From the NCBI RefSeq assembly GCF_008806385.1, contig NZ_VZZK01000029.1, positions 1 to 64,000 of the forward strand: DNA of 64,000 bases, written 5' to 3'. Below, one piece after another: positions 8,302 to 15,455 of this stretch (position 1 is the stretch's first letter; every line of letters starts with the position of its first letter). Source of the stretch: Methylobacterium soli. Lineage in GTDB: Bacteria; Pseudomonadota; Alphaproteobacteria; Rhizobiales; Beijerinckiaceae. Position numbers and translations under genes: made by a program. The notes under the pieces were generated by a model. That model worked only from the letters and a program-made list of their open reading frames with translations. It did no database searches and was not told the DNA's origin.

Positions 8302-8621
8302 GGCTTGGGTATCCAGCGATCGAGTTGACGGTTGACCTCGGGGTCGCTCATGCGATCCACCTCGGCCTGCGCGGCGCGCGTCCGCTCGATGGCTCGCGCC
8401 TCGTCGGCGCGGCGGCGGGCGAGCTCCGCCCGCGATCCCTTCCGGTAGATGCTGAAGGCCGACACGCCGACTGCGAGGCCGGCGAGTGCTTCAAGCAGCA
8501 GCTTCCAGGAGCGGAGGAAGTAGGCGAGCGAGACAACGGCAATGAAGGCCAGGGATCCGCCCAAAACCCATGGCCAGTAGTCGCGGACGAAGGACCACGC
8601 GGTCAGAAGATCCCAGATCAT
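8298..8621 (-). CDS. Holin/Rz-like inner-membrane lysis protein
   Basis: A 107-residue protein with two membrane helices (YWPWVLGGSLAFIAVVSLAYF, about 15-35; LLEALAGLAVGVSAF, about 42-56) and a charged helix (ELARRRADEARAIERTRAAQAEVDRM) likely to form a coiled coil. Two helices plus a charged tail fit a class II holin; the long coiled coil and the partner lipoprotein fit an inner spanin. It overlaps both the endolysin gene and the lipoprotein gene by ATGA, so the lysis functions are translationally linked. Which lysis role it fills cannot be settled by reading. Confidence 0.5.
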   Translation of the reverse strand: MIWDLLTAWSFVRDYWPWVLGGSLAFIAVVSLAYFLRSWKLLLEALAGLAVGVSAFSIYRKGSRAELARRRADEARAIERTRAAQAEVDRMSDPEVNRQLDRWIPKP

Positions 8622-9517
8622 GCCGCCCCCTCAGCCGCAGGGGCATCGTCGTTGGCCGGGCTCGGCAGGCGGTCTGGCGAGCCCATGGGCACCGGGCGCA
8701 AATCCAGGGCATCGTTCAACTCAGCCGTGCGCTGCGCTGCCCAGGTCCGGTAGACGAGGCCGGCAACCGTCAGGAAGGCGCCCACGGCGGTGATGACGGC
8801 TAGGACCGTGCCAATCAGTTGGACGCGCTCGGCCGTTGGCGTGAGCGCATCCACGATCTGCGAGAGCGCCCCTCCCGCGGCGCCTGCCCCCCAGATGGCG
8901 TCGGCCTTCGGCGGCGGCTTCTTCGCGCATTCCAGGCGCGCGGGCTGGCTCATGTCCGCGACGTAGGTCGCGCGCACGTCAGTCATGCCAGCGCCAGTCG
9001 CCAAGCCCTGCCCGGCATCGCGCAGTTGGAAGACACGGCTCGTCCAGCCCTTGCCGTAGGTGCGGAAGGTCTTGAGCGCCTTCAGGAAGGCCATACGGCG
9101 ATCGCAGATGGCCGCGATCAGCGCGTCATGATCCGGGTGGGCGCGGGCAGCAGCGATCGTCGCGTCACCCATGACGCCATCGACGCGGACGGTGCCGAGC
9201 GCGCGCTGCAGCCACTTGATCGACTGCGAAGGGCCGGAATTGATGGCGCCATCGCCGACCACGATGTCCACGCCGTCGGGCAGCTGGTCGCCGCAGACCT
9301 TCTTCCAGTAGTTCTCGCGGTAAATCTCGGCCACCTCCGCCGAGGTAATGCGGAACACGTCGCGCGCGGGCTGCCCCCGGTTTCGACGGAAGCCGTCGTA
9401 GACGCGCTGAGTGACGCCGAACGCGGTGCGGCCGCCGGGGTCCCGCGGATCATCGACCCGGCCGCCCTCGAAGATCAGCTCAAGCTTCAGCCACGCAGTG
9501 AAGTTGCCTGCGGTCAT
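8618..9517 (-). CDS. Phage endolysin, GH108-type N-acetylmuramidase with C-terminal membrane helix
   Basis: The N-terminal 165 residues are a GH108 lysozyme-like domain: the catalytic Glu in LIFEGGRVDDPRDPGG (about residues 14-29) with the family's GGRTAFGVTQ, and a second conserved block with ENYWKKVCGDQLP and GDGAINSGP. It cleaves the glycan backbone of peptidoglycan. The C-terminal part is unusual, with a membrane helix (LIGTVLAVITAVGAFLTVAGLVY, about 235-257) and a low-complexity Pro/Ala tail, so the enzyme is likely held at the inner membrane until lysis. It overlaps the truncated ATPase gene upstream by 38 bases and the holin-like gene by ATGA. Confidence 0.75.
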   Translation of the reverse strand: MTAGNFTAWLKLELIFEGGRVDDPRDPGGRTAFGVTQRVYDGFRRNRGQPARDVFRITSAEVAEIYRENYWKKVCGDQLPDGVDIVVGDGAINSGPSQSIKWLQRALGTVRVDGVMGDATIAAARAHPDHDALIAAICDRRMAFLKALKTFRTYGKGWTSRVFQLRDAGQGLATGAGMTDVRATYVADMSQPARLECAKKPPPKADAIWGAGAAGGALSQIVDALTPTAERVQLIGTVLAVITAVGAFLTVAGLVYRTWAAQRTAELNDALDLRPVPMGSPDRLPSPANDDAPAAEGAA

Positions 9518-10061
9518 CGGGTTCTCGCAATGTCAGGAGATGCGCGGCGACCGGCCGGCTCGGATAGCCGACGGTCTCCGGATCGTCGAAGCGCTCGATC
9601 TTCGAATGCGCGATCAGGATGATCGTCATGCCGCGATCACGCCGCAGGGCGTTCAGCCCATCGAGCACTTCCTGCCAGACCGCGAGGGCGTAGACGTAGC
9701 CCTTGCCGTAGCCGAAATCCTCGATGCGCTTCTTCTTGTTGCCCTTGTCGTCGCCGCGGTCACCGGTCTCGGCCCAGACCAGGGCCTGGCAGGCGGTGAC
9801 GCTGTCGAGCACCACGGTCTCGTAGGCGTGCTCGCGCTCGTAGAGCATGCCGATCGCGTCCATGAGTTCGCCGAAGCTCTCGATCTTGCCCATGCTCGCG
9901 ATGTCGAGCACGCCGTCGCCCTCTTCGGTCTGCAGATAGACCGCGTTGGGGAACTCGGACGCCAGCGTCGTCTTGCCGGCCTTCTCAGGCCCGTAGAGCA
10001 GGATCGCTGGAGGCTTCGGCCTCTTCTTCTGCGTGAGTGAATCCCAGGATATCGCCATCAT
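9480..10061 (-). pseudogene. Sak4-like phage recombination ATPase, 3' end lost
   Basis: This encodes a RecA-fold phage ATPase of the Sak4 type, which aids single-strand annealing. It has Walker A GPEKAGKTTLA (about residues 24-34), Walker B-like YETVVLDSV, and the family's IILIAHSKIERFDDPE. The normal family continues with about 60-80 further residues beginning DRY; here the frame passes after ETVGY into unrelated sequence (PSRPVAAHLLTL) and stops inside the endolysin start region. I read this as a deletion joint near 9560 that removed the gene's end and whatever lay before the lysis genes. The start has GGAG four bases before ATGATG. Confidence 0.65.
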
Positions 10062-10172
10062 CGTTCTCCTGTGCGGTCGCCATGTCTTGGGAAGGCCCGG
10101 GGGCACCCGGAACAAGACAGGGATGGCGACCTGACCGCCCGTCGGCGGTGCTCCGGGTGCCCCTCGGTGTTG

Positions 10173-10724
10173 CTAGGCGGCCAGCTCAGGGGAGGCCGAC
10201 GCGGCAGCCTCCCCGTCGCCGGCGCATCCCGACCGCGCCGCGGTCGTGGAAGGGGTGATGAGCTTGTCCGCGCAGTACCGGGCCAGGAGCGCGGCTTCCG
10301 CGCGTCCGTGGTCCTTCTTGCGGGTGAAGAGTGCGGAGCTCGCGGGGAACATCTGCAGCGCCAGAGCGCGCGATTGCTCCTTACCCTCGGGGCCGCCAGC
10401 GAGCCGGTAGGTCTTCTTCCAGGAAGCGGGCGTCACGAGGTGATAGGGCACCTCGCAAGCGGCCACAGCCACCTTGGCGGCGGCATAGGCCGAGCCGAAC
10501 CGGAAGGCTTGCACAGCACCGTCCCGCGGCATGGGGCCCACGCGCTCCACGATGGCGACAGTCGGGCTCATCTGCCGAATGCGACGGATCAGGCTGGCCG
10601 GCTCGACCTCACCGTCCACGACTGGCATGTCCTCGACCACAACGCGGCCGGGCTCGGACGGGAAGTAGAAGGCCACGGCTCCCGTGAGGCCCGGATCGAT
10701 GGCCAGAATGCAGGTCTCAGTCAT
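10173..10724 (-). CDS. Phage RuvC-like Holliday junction resolvase
   Basis: A 183-residue RNase H-fold nuclease. Acidic active-site residues are seen in AIDPGLTGAVAF (first Asp, about residue 9), in AIVERVGPMP (Glu), and in DHGRAEAALLARY near the end, the phage/poxvirus-type RuvC pattern. It would cut four-way junctions during phage recombination or replication. The upstream gene's TGA lies just before it; an in-frame TTG one codon upstream overlaps that stop, but ATG at 10724 is the simpler start. It is expressed leftward behind the Cro-like gene with the Sak4-like ATPase, an early recombination set. The last 20 residues are low-complexity Ala/Ser. Confidence 0.75.
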   Translation of the reverse strand: MTETCILAIDPGLTGAVAFYFPSEPGRVVVEDMPVVDGEVEPASLIRRIRQMSPTVAIVERVGPMPRDGAVQAFRFGSAYAAAKVAVAACEVPYHLVTPASWKKTYRLAGGPEGKEQSRALALQMFPASSALFTRKKDHGRAEAALLARYCADKLITPSTTAARSGCAGDGEAAASASPELAA

Positions 10725-10727
10725 CAA

Positions 10728-11129
10728 TCACGCCTCGCTGTTTTCGAGAGCAATCTGGCGAAGCGTGTGCGCCATCTTCCGCGCTTCATCTGCCGCCTTC
10801 CTGAACTCGAGATCACTGCGGCGAGGTCTTCCAGCAGTGACCGAGGCAGCCAGCGCTTCAAGTTGATCAACAAGCGCTTGAGCCTGCTGTATTTCTTGCC
10901 GAAGCGACTTGGCTCGGGCAGCGTGCGCGGCGCGGATCGCGTCCATTTCCGCGGCATCAATCCGCCGCGCCTCTCCACGCCATAGATTTTCGGCACGCGC
11001 ATAAGACATGGGCTCCGGCAAATGGGACGAGACGGCGCGGGCAGCGCGGGCGATGGCGAGTTTGATCGTGTCGCCGACCGGACGAGGCTCTGCGATCTCG
11101 CGAAGCATTGATGAGGCAAGGCTAAGCAT
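10728..11129 (-). CDS. Prophage early protein, helical (133 aa)
   Basis: The protein begins MLSLASSMLREIAEPRP and contains DTIKLAIARAARAV followed by RAENLWRGEARRIDAAEMDAI, a helix-turn-helix-like arrangement often seen in prophage early proteins of this bacterial group. A long charged helix follows. I assign no biochemical role; DNA binding is possible. The start at 11129 overlaps the end of the 87-residue frame upstream by eight bases. The same frame is open back to 11345, so a longer protein cannot be excluded. Confidence 0.5.
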   Translation of the reverse strand: MLSLASSMLREIAEPRPVGDTIKLAIARAARAVSSHLPEPMSYARAENLWRGEARRIDAAEMDAIRAAHAARAKSLRQEIQQAQALVDQLEALAASVTAGRPRRSDLEFRKAADEARKMAHTLRQIALENSEA

Positions 11130-11385
11130 GGACGGCGCTCTGCCCTTGGAAGGTTTTTCCAAGCTTGAGGGTAAGTTCTCCAGCACCTTGGAACTCCGCT
11201 GTGGTCGATTGCTCATCGACACCGGGGCAGCGAAGACGGAGGCGGAAGGCGAGCAGGGTACGCAGAACAGCGCGACGCAGAGCCTGGCAGCGAGAGCGAG
11301 CGCGAGAGGGAACGAAGCGAGCCCCGCCCTGGCAGGCGGGCGCACGCATTTGCGGGAGAAGCGAAAACACCACAGCCTGGCTCAT
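11122..11385 (-). CDS. Small prophage protein coupled to the Cro-like gene (87 aa)
   Basis: The frame starts with ATG overlapping the stop of the Cro-like gene (ATGA) and ends eight bases inside the next gene, so its position in the operon is exactly where a gene is expected. Its composition is odd, however, rich in Arg, Ala and Cys, and a second open frame covers the same bases as an extension of the next gene. No family recognised. The overlap is the only positive evidence. Confidence 0.35.
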   Translation of the reverse strand: MSQAVVFSLLPQMRAPACQGGARFVPSRARSRCQALRRAVLRTLLAFRLRLRCPGVDEQSTTAEFQGAGELTLKLGKTFQGQSAVHA

Positions 11386-11597
11386 GCCGCGAATTCCTCG
11401 CGGCGGGCCTCGGCCGGGTAGAGATCGGGGCGCAAATCATGACGGCTGACACCGCTGGCGTTCTCGACGGCGAGAACCCGGAGCGGAGGACAGATCTGCC
11501 ACTGGCTGATGGCGGCGCCGGAGATGCCCAGTACGCGACCCAGCGCCGCCGGGCCGCCTGCCTTCTCGACCGCAAGTTTAAGCGCTGCTTCACTCAT
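11382..11597 (-). CDS. Cro/YdaS-type repressor
   Basis: A 71-residue single helix-turn-helix protein. AVEKAGGPAALGRVLGISGA, followed by AISQW, is a Cro/YdaS-type DNA-binding helix pair, and the ending VSRHDLRPDLYP is the conserved tail of the YdaS family. It is transcribed divergently from the CI-like repressor with three palindromes between them, as in lambdoid switches. The longer frame open to 11663 would read through the operators, so I use the inner ATG. The expected role is to turn down the repressor promoter during lytic growth. Confidence 0.75.
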   Translation of the reverse strand: MSEAALKLAVEKAGGPAALGRVLGISGAAISQWQICPPLRVLAVENASGVSRHDLRPDLYPAEARREEFAA

Positions 11598-11607
11598 GGA
11601 AGCATCA

Positions 11608-11669
11608 TAAGCATGGCTTACGCGCAAACGCAAGCGACACTTAGCTTGCCATACGGTAAGCAATGCTTA
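11608..11669. promoter_or_regulatory. Three-operator CI/Cro control region
   Basis: Three related 13-bp palindromes lie between the divergent repressor genes: TAAGCATGGCTTA (11608-11620), CAAGCGACACTTA (11631-11643) and TAAGCAATGCTTA (11657-11669). Their centres are 23 and 26 bases apart, about two to two and a half helix turns. The shared form is TAAGC-N3-GCTTA. The arrangement copies the three-site right operator of lambda. The third site overlaps the first possible ATG of the repressor, a reason to start that protein at 11681. Confidence 0.7.
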
Positions 11670-11680
11670 TCGGCTTAGGT

Positions 11681-12424
11681 ATGAGCACGCTGCTGGGAGA
11701 CGCGCTGCGAGACGCGCGCGAGAAGCTGAAGCTGAGCAAGGCTCAGCTTGGGCGCGACCTGAAAATCAGCGGTGCGGCCATTTCGCAATGGGAAGCAGGC
11801 GAGACGGTCCCGACGACTCACAACCTGCTACGCGTCGCGAAGGCGCTGCGCATCAACCTCAACGAGGCGCCCTTCAGCCAGCACCTTCACGATGCAACCT
11901 CATTTGACGAGGCTGCGGGTGCATCGGTAAGGCATGGAGAGCAATCAGAGGCGGCGTCGAGCAATGTCCGTGAAGATCGAGAGGCGCCGCCCTTTGCTAC
12001 GATCCAAGGCTTCAGCCGGGATGTCCCTATTCTAGGGACCGCTGTCGGCGGCGATGACGCCGACTTCCACATGAACGGCAAAGAAAGTGACCGGGCAATT
12101 CGGCCGCCCGGCTTGGCAATGGTGCGCGACCTCTTCGCTCTGCGCGTGACGAACGACAGCATGTACCCCGCCTGGAAGGACGGGGCGCTGTTCTACGTGA
12201 ACCCGCACCGCAACCCGGTGATCGGTGACGACGTCGTCATCGAGCTACATCCGACGGAGCCTGGCGAGCCTGGCAAGGCATTCATGAAGCGCCTGAAGTC
12301 GCGTTCGCCGAGCAAGTATGTCGTCGAGCAGTTCAACCCTCCGAAAGAAATTGAGTTCAAACGGGAAGACGTCAGGCACGTCTACCGCGTGACGCCCTGG
12401 GAAGAAGCTTTAGGCTTCACATAG
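11681..12424 (+). CDS. CI-like prophage repressor with S24 self-cleavage domain
   Basis: A 247-residue repressor. The N-terminal helix-turn-helix (LSKAQLGRDLKISGAAISQW, about residues 18-37) is followed by a linker and a LexA/CI-type S24 peptidase domain. The nucleophile Ser is in TNDSMYP (about 156) and the general-base Lys in AFMKRLKSR (about 200). The likely cleavage segment is LGTAVGGDD, with the scissile bond near Ala-Val, a variant of the usual Ala-Gly. RecA-stimulated self-cleavage would induce the prophage. It should bind the 13-bp palindromes upstream and those at 12789-12837. The start was placed at the second ATG, clear of the operator. Confidence 0.8.
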   Translation: MSTLLGDALRDAREKLKLSKAQLGRDLKISGAAISQWEAGETVPTTHNLLRVAKALRINLNEAPFSQHLHDATSFDEAAGASVRHGEQSEAASSNVREDREAPPFATIQGFSRDVPILGTAVGGDDADFHMNGKESDRAIRPPGLAMVRDLFALRVTNDSMYPAWKDGALFYVNPHRNPVIGDDVVIELHPTEPGEPGKAFMKRLKSRSPSKYVVEQFNPPKEIEFKREDVRHVYRVTPWEEALGFT

Positions 12425-12666
12425 GGAGCAACAGAGGCAGCTTCATCGCACCGGTAATACGGTACGATGCTGATATTCTTGCTGACCTTCCCCTGCTCCG
12501 CGCACACCTTGCACTTCAGCTTGCGCCCCAGCTGCTCCACCGTGTGAATGCCGCGAGCGCCGATCAGGCTCGCGATCTGGCGCTTGTTTAGTCTCCGCAG
12601 GCGGCCGCAGTTCTCGCACGCGATACCCAGACCGATCAGCTCGTCCATACCTCCGACGTCAGGCAT
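12382..12666 (-). CDS. Small protein with two CxxC motifs (zinc-ribbon-like)
   Basis: A 94-residue protein with ACENCGRL near the start and LKCKVCAEQG in the middle, two CxxC pairs about 37 residues apart that could hold one zinc ion. Between them is a helix pair (NKRQIASLIGARGIHTVEQL). It converges on the repressor gene and overlaps its end by 43 bases. GGTGA precedes the ATG at a fair distance. A DNA-binding or transcript-processing role is possible, but no family is recognised. Confidence 0.5.
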   Translation of the reverse strand: MPDVGGMDELIGLGIACENCGRLRRLNKRQIASLIGARGIHTVEQLGRKLKCKVCAEQGKVSKNISIVPYYRCDEAASVAPYVKPKASSQGVTR

Positions 12667-12788
12667 CGCACGTTCACCTTTCGTTCTCTTTCAGACAGTG
12701 CTCGCGCGCCCGTGACCCCGAGTCGAGTGGCAATTTTGCAGTCCACAGCAATCCACAAGGGCACAAGAAAAGGGCCGGCAGGCCGGTC

Positions 12789-12837
12789 TAAGCGCCACTT
12801 ACGATTTCCGCTTGCGCTATTTCGTAAGTGCTGCTTA
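12789..12837. promoter_or_regulatory. Second pair of repressor operators
   Basis: Two further 13-bp sites of the same family: TAAGCGCCACTTA (12789-12801) and TAAGTGCTGCTTA (12825-12837), centres 36 bases apart, directly before the rightward early genes. They match the CI/Cro operators in both half sites, so the same repressor probably silences this promoter too, as lambda's left and right operators are shared. Confidence 0.6.
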
Positions 12838-12841
12838 TGAT

Positions 12842-13345
12842 ATGCCCATCGCCACCCCGCGATGGAGCCGCCCGATGCGCCGCCGCACCTTCGACAACTT
12901 CCGCTTCCTGCAAGACCTGAAAGATGACCGCTCCAAACGCGCCAACGTCCGCGAGGAGCGCCTGCGCACGGCCACCGGGCTCTCCGGCGCGCCCGCGCTC
13001 GCTTTGTCCGCCTGGCGCGGCGTGTCGGGCAAGCGCTACGTGGTGGGCGTCCACGCCATCGAGGCCGTGCAGCCCGCTGAGCTGACCGACGCCGTCGTGA
13101 TCGCGGTGCGCCGGGACGAAGCCGGGCTCGCCACGCTCGTCCGCGCTTCCTACGACCTGATCGCCGAGAGCGCCGCAGGCTGGATCGCCTCGATGATCCG
13201 CGCGGACGCCACGGAGGTGCACGTTCACCGCCTTGCCAGCACTGCGGACGAGCGCGCAGCGATTGTCGTCGATCTCTCGCCCGCGGCCACGCCGGACATC
13301 AGCCTGCTCGCCTCCGAGCGCGGACTGCAGAGTGCGAGGGCCTGA
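12842..13345 (+). CDS. Prophage early protein (167 aa), first gene of the rightward operon
   Basis: The protein begins MPIATPRWSRPMRRRTF and has no membrane segment or motif I recognise. The N-terminal third is basic and the C-terminal part acidic. ATG at 12842 lies only four bases beyond an operator site, so translation may be leaderless or start at the later ATG at codon 12. Its TGA overlaps the next ATG. The position under repressor control points to an early lytic function, identity unknown. Confidence 0.5.
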   Translation: MPIATPRWSRPMRRRTFDNFRFLQDLKDDRSKRANVREERLRTATGLSGAPALALSAWRGVSGKRYVVGVHAIEAVQPAELTDAVVIAVRRDEAGLATLVRASYDLIAESAAGWIASMIRADATEVHVHRLASTADERAAIVVDLSPAATPDISLLASERGLQSARA

Positions 13346-13536
13346 TGTCCCTCATCATCGCCCTCCTGGCGGCCGTCATCGTGCTCGCCGCCCTCGTCAT
13401 CGCCTGGCCCTGGCTGCGCATGCCCCGCACCGAGGCCGGCGATCCGGACCTCACCGCACTGGCGCTGATGCTGCTCGGCGCCGCCATCGTGGCCGGCGGG
13501 CCGGTGACGGTTTGGGCGTGCGGGGTGGCGGTATGA
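13345..13536 (+). CDS. Two-helix small membrane protein (prophage)
   Basis: A 63-residue protein made almost entirely of two hydrophobic helices (IIALLAAVIVLAALVIAWPW and LALMLLGAAIVAGGPVTVWA) joined by a short charged turn (RMPRTEAGDPD). The start overlaps the previous stop (TGATG) and its stop overlaps the next ATG (ATGA), so it is translationally coupled on both sides. Small phage membrane proteins of this kind can be holins or superinfection-exclusion factors; nothing here decides. Confidence 0.55.
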   Translation: MSLIIALLAAVIVLAALVIAWPWLRMPRTEAGDPDLTALALMLLGAAIVAGGPVTVWACGVAV

Positions 13537-13754
13537 CCCGCCCCGACAACGCCTTCTCGACGATACCCGACTTCGCTCAGCCGCCGCGCGACCTGATCCA
13601 GGAATCCCGCGCCGCGCGCCGGGTCATCCCGATCCACACGCCGCCGGATCCGGAGGCGTTGCTGAGCGCCTTGGAGCGTGCAGCCGCCGCGCAGTCGCTC
13701 AGCGAGGTGCGGGCCATCGCTAAGGCTGCGCTCGCGCTGGCGGGGGAGCGCTAA
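13533..13754 (+). CDS. Small prophage protein (73 aa)
   Basis: Starts MTRPDNAFSTIPDFAQPP in an ATGA overlap with the membrane gene and ends by overlapping the next start. The N-terminal half is Pro-rich; the C-terminal half (ALLSALERAAAAQ) is an Ala-rich helix. A longer frame is open upstream, but the overlap decides the start. Function unknown. Confidence 0.45.
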   Translation: MTRPDNAFSTIPDFAQPPRDLIQESRAARRVIPIHTPPDPEALLSALERAAAAQSLSEVRAIAKAALALAGER

Positions 13755-14098
13755 TGCCGGCCATCGACAGGACCGCCACGCCGACCGGCCCGACCCGCGC
13801 GCTCGCCTGGAACCGCAAGGTGACGGACGTCATGGTGCGCGACTTCTGCCGGCGACTGCGAGCCGGCGAGCCGGCCGGCGACATCGCCGCAGATCACGAC
13901 GTCGACATCACCACCGTGCACAAGTGGACCACGCACGTGCCGCGCACAGCGCGCCGCGGGCCGAAATGCATCGTCGACTACGCGCACATCGTCCATGTGG
14001 CCGACCAAGTCGGCGTTACGGCCGCAGCCAAGCGCCTGGGCGTGAGCGTGCGCACCGTGGAGCGTGCGCGGCAGGTAGTGCGGGAGGCGCAGGCATGA
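13754..14098 (+). CDS. Helix-turn-helix protein of the prophage (114 aa)
   Basis: The C-terminal part contains VGVTAAAKRLGVSVRTVERA, a good helix-turn-helix (about residues 86-105), and the middle (AADHDVDITTVHKWT) resembles a second one. It is probably a small DNA-binding regulator of early genes. The ATG overlaps the preceding stop by one base (TAATG), and the end overlaps the next gene by ATGA. Confidence 0.55.
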   Translation: MPAIDRTATPTGPTRALAWNRKVTDVMVRDFCRRLRAGEPAGDIAADHDVDITTVHKWTTHVPRTARRGPKCIVDYAHIVHVADQVGVTAAAKRLGVSVRTVERARQVVREAQA

Positions 14099-14502
14099 AG
14101 CGCACCCGCACCGCGTTCGAGCGCCGAGACATCGAACTGGCCATTCGCCTACGCTCCGAGGGCGTGACCTGGGCCGACATCGCCGCTCGCCTCGGCCGCA
14201 CGCGCAGCTCGATCGAGGCCACGGTCTGCCGCTACCGTAAGGGGCTCTGGGCACCGCAGCGCGAGGCCCTGCAGCAGCGCGACGCCGAGATGGAGCGCCT
14301 GGCCGAGGCCGGCGCGCCGCTGCGCGCGATCTGCGCTGCTGCTGGGCTCAAGACCGACGCCGCCCGCCGCCGGCTCCGCAATCTGGGGCTCGACCATGAG
14401 GTTCGGCGCAACCTGGCCAGGGCCCGCACCCTAGCCGCTCTCGGCCGCCCTGCTTCGCCGACGACCACCCCTGCAGATCAGAAAGAAGGACGGGTGGCAT
14501 GA
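14095..14502 (+). CDS. Myb/GcrA-like DNA-binding protein of the prophage (135 aa)
   Basis: Residues about 12-45 read as a Myb-like or GcrA-like helix-turn-helix: LRSEGVTWADIAARLGRTRS with a following SIEATVCRYR. GcrA-type factors bind methylated promoters in alphaproteobacteria; the similarity here is limited to the helix pattern. A second, weaker helix pair (IEHAAG-type) is seen as LRAICAAAGLKTDAARRRLR. The ATGA overlap with the previous gene fixes the start. Confidence 0.5.
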   Translation: MKRTRTAFERRDIELAIRLRSEGVTWADIAARLGRTRSSIEATVCRYRKGLWAPQREALQQRDAEMERLAEAGAPLRAICAAAGLKTDAARRRLRNLGLDHEVRRNLARARTLAALGRPASPTTTPADQKEGRVA

Positions 14503-14532
14503 TGCTCGACCGTCAGCAACCGCCTGAAGACG

Positions 14533-14784
14533 CTATCCCTCGGCCTTGTCAGGCTGTCCCGTCTTCGCGCCACCATCCGGGTCAGTCGAATCCTCGCCGG
14601 CCTCGTCCGGATCGGTGCGACCCTGCGGGGTCAGTCTCGGCGCGGCAATGTCGGACTCGTCCGCCTGCGAGCTGGGTTGATCCGGCTTGGGCTTGCCATC
14701 GGCCGACATGGTCAGGTGCGCGCGCGAGACGTCGTAGGCGGACGAGGCCAGATCTTCGTTCGACATCATTTCAATGGCGGGCAT
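14533..14784 (-). CDS. Small acidic hypothetical protein (83 aa)
   Basis: Begins MPAIEMMSNEDLASSAYD; the C-terminal two thirds are rich in Asp, Pro, Gly, Lys and probably disordered (for example DPDEAGEDSTDPDGG). AGGAT about 8 bases before the ATG supports this start. It opposes the surrounding rightward genes. No function can be proposed. The following bases to 14936 hold no confident gene. Confidence 0.45.
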   Translation of the reverse strand: MPAIEMMSNEDLASSAYDVSRAHLTMSADGKPKPDQPSSQADESDIAAPRLTPQGRTDPDEAGEDSTDPDGGAKTGQPDKAEG

Positions 14785-14936
14785 GGCGGGAATCCTCGAG
14801 CTGGGTCCAGTCCAACTCCCGCACGATTGATCGGTTCGGCCGGTCGAATGGGGGCCGCATGACCTGGGCCCTCCTCAACGCCGGCCGCATCGCCTTCCGC
14901 GGCACCCGGGTCGGCGCCCTCGACGCAGGCTTCAGC

Positions 14937-15191
14937 CTACCGTTTCCGGGTATCGTCGCGCGGTCGCAAGCGGACTTTCGGCTCTTGCGGGTGATCCGCG
15001 AGACCGCTGCGAACATTCATAAATCCCGATCCGCTCATGTCTCGGGTCCGCACGCGGTCCGGAATGGTCTCGTGGTGCGGGGCCATGTTTGGGGACCGCT
15101 CCGGGCCTCGTTGAGGACCAGTCGGGCTTTGGGCGAGCGCTGGTGCGACGAGAAGCCCAAAGAAAACGAAAGACATTTGCGGGCGCCTCAT
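14937..15191 (-). CDS. Small exported protein (84 aa)
   Basis: The N-terminus (MRRPQMSFVFFGLLVAPALA then QSPTG) is a clear signal peptide with cleavage expected after ALA. GAGGAAT precedes the start; a GTG one codon earlier is equally possible. The mature part is about 63 residues, basic and Pro/Arg-rich, with no motif. It may be a cargo gene of the prophage rather than a phage function. Confidence 0.5.
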   Translation of the reverse strand: MRRPQMSFVFFGLLVAPALAQSPTGPQRGPERSPNMAPHHETIPDRVRTRDMSGSGFMNVRSGLADHPQEPKVRLRPRDDTRKR

Positions 15192-15305
15192 CACGAAAAT
15201 TCCTCGGGTCTACATAATGAAAGACTTCCGAGAGACGCTTGGTTCCTGCCATTGCGGCGCCGTGTGCAATCAGAACGAGTAGCTAGACACGGCCGTAACA
15301 CGGCA

Positions 15306-15455
15306 ATGGGTAATCAGGTCACTGACGCCGCCGAGCGCTGCGGCGCGTGCGAGCGCGTGCGGCACCCGGATGGGACGGAGATAGCGCCGAAGCTAGAGCG
15401 GGGGTGGATGCTCATCCCCGCCAGCATGATCGAACACCGCAGGAGAGCCGCGTGA
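15306..15455 (+). CDS. Small cysteine-containing prophage protein (49 aa)
   Basis: Reads MGNQVTDAAERCGACERVRH, with one CxxC, and ends MIEHRRRAA. Its stop overlaps the GTG of the DNA-methyltransferase remnant (GTGA), the kind of coupling seen throughout this element, and this is the main support. No strong ribosome site; function unknown. Confidence 0.4.
   Translation: MGNQVTDAAERCGACERVRHPDGTEIAPKLERGWMLIPASMIEHRRRAA

Noticed and set aside
13345-13754. Toxin-antitoxin pair formed by the two small coupled genes
   Set aside because: Size and overlap fit, but neither protein shows a toxin or antitoxin motif, and the whole operon has similar overlaps.
14499-15455. A 318-codon rightward frame in the prophage
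   Set aside because: Its first two thirds lie opposite two small genes with ribosome sites and one signal peptide, and the product has no pattern of its own. Only the last 49 codons, with a GTGA overlap, were kept as a gene.
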